From: Celeribacter baekdonensis
GTDB taxonomy: Bacteria; Pseudomonadota; Alphaproteobacteria; Rhodobacterales; Rhodobacteraceae
Length of the DNA stretch: 64,000 nucleotides
NCBI RefSeq assembly: GCF_003047105.1
Contig: NZ_CP028475.1
Location: 2,170,001-2,234,000, forward strand
Direction of reading: 5' to 3'
Shown here: positions 62,378 through 64,000 of the stretch, piece after piece
Position numbering within the stretch: the first letter of the stretch is position 1
Layout of the letters: each line of letters begins with the position of its first letter
The notes under the pieces: model-generated
The model's input: only the letters and a program-made list of their open reading frames with translations
Database searches by the model: none
What the model was told of the DNA's origin: nothing
Translations under genes and position numbers: made by a program

Positions 62378-63244
62378 TTAGAAAACTTTAACGATCCGCA
62401 GCTGCACAACGCTATCGTATTCAAAGCCCCCTTCGACGTCGATGTCCTTGGCATACATGCCCTGAAGCTGCGTTGTCTGGTTGAGCCAATGCGTTCCATA
62501 GAGGCGGATTTGATCGCGGTGGGTCTTTACCCCGGTCTCAACCCCGTTCACCTCCTGCGCGCCGCCACGCTGTCCAGAATAGCCAATGGTGATTGAGGAC
62601 GGACCCCATTGTTTGCGCAGCATGGCTTGTCCCTGCCACGACGGTGTGCGTCCATAGTCGACGCCTGCCTCGGTGTGATCGGCCTGAAAGGCCACATCCA
62701 ACGCGCCATCAAAGAAAAAGCCATTGCCAAGCCCCTGAATGATCCCAACCTGCGGGGTGAGTGTCCAGGTGCCTTCCCCAATGCCGAGCCGGCTTGGGTC
62801 GTAGCTGCCGGTCGGCGCGGTGGCAAAAAGCGACACCCCAAAGGTCGTTCCCGTGTCGGGGTTCGACGGCTGCACCGGCCAGAGCGTCAGGCCGACTGTC
62901 GTGTCGCCAAGACCGCTGCTGGTGGCCTGTGACAGCCCACCAAGATCTGCGGTTGAGATGTCGGCAAAGGGCATCACCAGATGCCAGACGGCGGGAAGCC
63001 CGGCAATCTCGCTGTACTGCAGCCCCCGCAAAATGGCGACATTGGCGTCAAATTCTGAACCGGGCACCTCGGTGTCCCCAAGCCGGAAGGTCTCTGAGCT
63101 GAGGTGCTGGTAATACACCATTCCAACCGTGGTTCCGCTTGGAACAATCGTGTAATCGGCGGGTCCAACGTCGATGGCCCAGACTGGCGTGGCCGCCAGA
63201 CCGAGTGCTGTGGCTCCGGCAGCAAGGCTAAGGTTGATCTTCAT
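62378..63244 (-). CDS. Outer-membrane transporter-like protein (MetA-pathway type)
   Basis: A 288-residue secreted protein. ATG 63244 starts a signal peptide (MKINLSLAAGATALGLAATPVWA). The mature part begins DVGPADYTIVPSGTTVGMVYYQHLSS and consists of alternating beta-strand text (GLGDTTVGLTLWPVQ, GTTFGVSLFATAPTGSYDPSRLGIGEGTWTLTPQVGIIQGLGNG), ending in FEYDSVVQLRIVKVF, a C-terminal aromatic residue as in outer-membrane beta barrels. It resembles the family annotated as phenol/meta-cleavage-pathway proteins, thought to import hydrophobic compounds. Confidence 0.82.
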   Translation of the reverse strand: MKINLSLAAGATALGLAATPVWAIDVGPADYTIVPSGTTVGMVYYQHLSSETFRLGDTEVPGSEFDANVAILRGLQYSEIAGLPAVWHLVMPFADISTADLGGLSQATSSGLGDTTVGLTLWPVQPSNPDTGTTFGVSLFATAPTGSYDPSRLGIGEGTWTLTPQVGIIQGLGNGFFFDGALDVAFQADHTEAGVDYGRTPSWQGQAMLRKQWGPSSITIGYSGQRGGAQEVNGVETGVKTHRDQIRLYGTHWLNQTTQLQGMYAKDIDVEGGFEYDSVVQLRIVKVF

Positions 63245-63294
63245 ACGGATAGTCCCTCTTTGGTTTTGCGGTGATGGCATAGACGCGGAACAGG

Positions 63295-63816
63295 TCATTT
63301 GGCCGCGACCTGTGGATGCGGGCGAGCCAGGGAATAGGCCCCGCGGTGATACAAAAGCGGCGGATGCTCGGAGGTTTCAAACGCGGTGACGCGCCCGATC
63401 AAAATCCAATGATCCCCACCGTCGACGATGCTCTCTTGCGCGCATTGAATCGTAGCGCTGGTGTCGGGCAACAACAGGCACCTGCCCATGCCCTCCTCCA
63501 CCTCAAGGCCTGCGAATTTGTCGTCGCTGGGGCGTGCGAATTGGTTGGACACCGCGATCTGGTCATGGGCCAGAATGTTGACCGCAAAGTGGCTGGCCGC
63601 CTCGAAGGTCGCATAGCTCGACGAGGATTTGGCCAAACTCCACAGGATCAGGGGCGGATCCATGGAAAGCGAATTGAAGCTGTTGGCGGTCACGCCGACA
63701 CGACAGTCATTGGCCTGTGCGGTGATGACGGTGACGCCAGTGGCAAAGCAGCCGAGCGCAGCGCGAAAGGCACGCGGATCAAACCCCTCCGCGACGGGGA
63801 AACCTTGGGGTACCAT
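63295..63816 (-). CDS. Flavin reductase (HpaC-like) component
   Basis: A 173-residue flavin reductase-like FMN-binding protein: FRAALGCFATGVTVITAQANDCRVGVTANSFNSLSMDPPLILWSLAKSSSSYATFEAASHFAVNIL, the diagnostic family stretch, with VDGGDHWILIGRVTAF and LLYHRGAYSL in the C-terminal half. It supplies reduced flavin to a two-component monooxygenase. The upstream gene, cut by the window edge (63906), would be the natural place for that oxygenase. Confidence 0.88.
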   Translation of the reverse strand: MVPQGFPVAEGFDPRAFRAALGCFATGVTVITAQANDCRVGVTANSFNSLSMDPPLILWSLAKSSSSYATFEAASHFAVNILAHDQIAVSNQFARPSDDKFAGLEVEEGMGRCLLLPDTSATIQCAQESIVDGGDHWILIGRVTAFETSEHPPLLYHRGAYSLARPHPQVAAK

Positions 63817-63870
63817 GAGGAACCTCTGCTGTTGGACAGTTTGGTGTATCAGAGTGAATTGGGGGGCTGT

Positions 63871-63898
63871 GGCCCACTGCGAGAGGACGAAGTGGGCC
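63871..63898 (-). promoter_or_regulatory. Hairpin between the truncated gene and the flavin reductase gene
   Basis: GGCCCACT and AGTGGGCC are perfect 8-base arms around a 12-base loop, eight bases past the upstream gene's stop. Without a U tract it is a weak terminator or processing site. Confidence 0.4.
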
Positions 63899-63905
63899 GT
63901 CCGCC

Positions 63906-64000
63906 TCAGAACAGGGAGGGGTCCGGGTCCAGCCCCATCAAGGCCCGCCCGAGGATTTGCGCACAGATGTCGTAGTCTGTGTAGGCATGGGCTGCGGTCA
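63906..64000 (-). CDS. C terminus of an unidentified leftward gene
   Basis: The last 31 codons of a leftward frame end at TGA 63908-63906; the tail reads AAHAYTDYDICAQILGRA, then LMGLDPDPSLF. The text is too short to assign. Adjacency to a flavin reductase suggests the oxygenase of a two-component monooxygenase or an acyl-CoA dehydrogenase-like protein, but this is inference only. Confidence 0.5.
   Translation of the reverse strand, partial: TAAHAYTDYDICAQILGRALMGLDPDPSLF

Overview
The window is high-GC, tightly packed bacterial DNA. It has ATGA/TGATG gene overlaps, purine-rich ribosome binding sites, and an ectoine-degradation gene set that places it in the Alphaproteobacteria, most likely a marine Rhodobacteraceae (Roseobacter-group) strain. 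No rRNA, tRNA, CRISPR array, transposase or phage gene was seen. Almost everything is accessory catabolism: five complete or nearly complete ABC importers, each fused to its own degradation pathway and regulator.

Layout. 1-3120: ApbE (truncated by the window edge), a TPC-type P1B metal ATPase and a VIT/CCC1 protein, probably an iron/transition-metal efflux or handling unit. 3163-4361: ModE-like regulator and orphan ModA. 4510-10956: LysR regulator, polyamine-type ABC importer and an aminoaldehyde-type dehydrogenase. 11029-22809: ectoine/hydroxyectoine uptake and catabolism (ehuBCDA-eutBC-asnC-doeC-doeD leftward; doeA, an M20 deacetylase and gntR rightward), with a probable GntR operator between the two arms. 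22844-25426: a frameshifted MocR regulator divergent from an MFS exporter.

25527-49201 is a polyol/sugar island of two units. Unit 1 (leftward, 38896 to 25527) encodes an AraM-type glycerol-1-phosphate dehydrogenase, HAD phosphatase, GlpD-type dehydrogenase, xylulokinase-like kinase, ribose-type importer, a second FGGY kinase and a thiamine-diphosphate enzyme. A SorC-type regulator lies divergent to it. Unit 2 (leftward, 49201 to 40348) encodes a ribose-type importer, SorC regulator, GlpD-type dehydrogenase, FGGY kinase and an LsrF-like thiolase/aldolase. Neither gene combination matches a pathway I can name.

49490-59890 is a bidirectional amino/imino-acid island. Leftward are an amino-acid importer, a lysine-6-dehydrogenase-like protein and a LysR regulator. 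Rightward are a three-subunit flavin/[2Fe-2S] amino-acid dehydrogenase, an aldehyde dehydrogenase, a divergent DapB and a DapA. Downstream are the wreck of an alpha/beta hydrolase (to 60401) and a leftward operon (60663-64000) with flavin reductase, outer-membrane protein, BKACE and HpcH/HpaI aldolase.

Two window-wide patterns deserve attention. Three genes (MocR, a sugar-binding protein, a SorC regulator) are each broken by one missing base in a G/C run, so either these are real lesions or the assembly has homopolymer errors. All five importer operons also carry a GC-rich hairpin immediately after the substrate-binding-protein gene.
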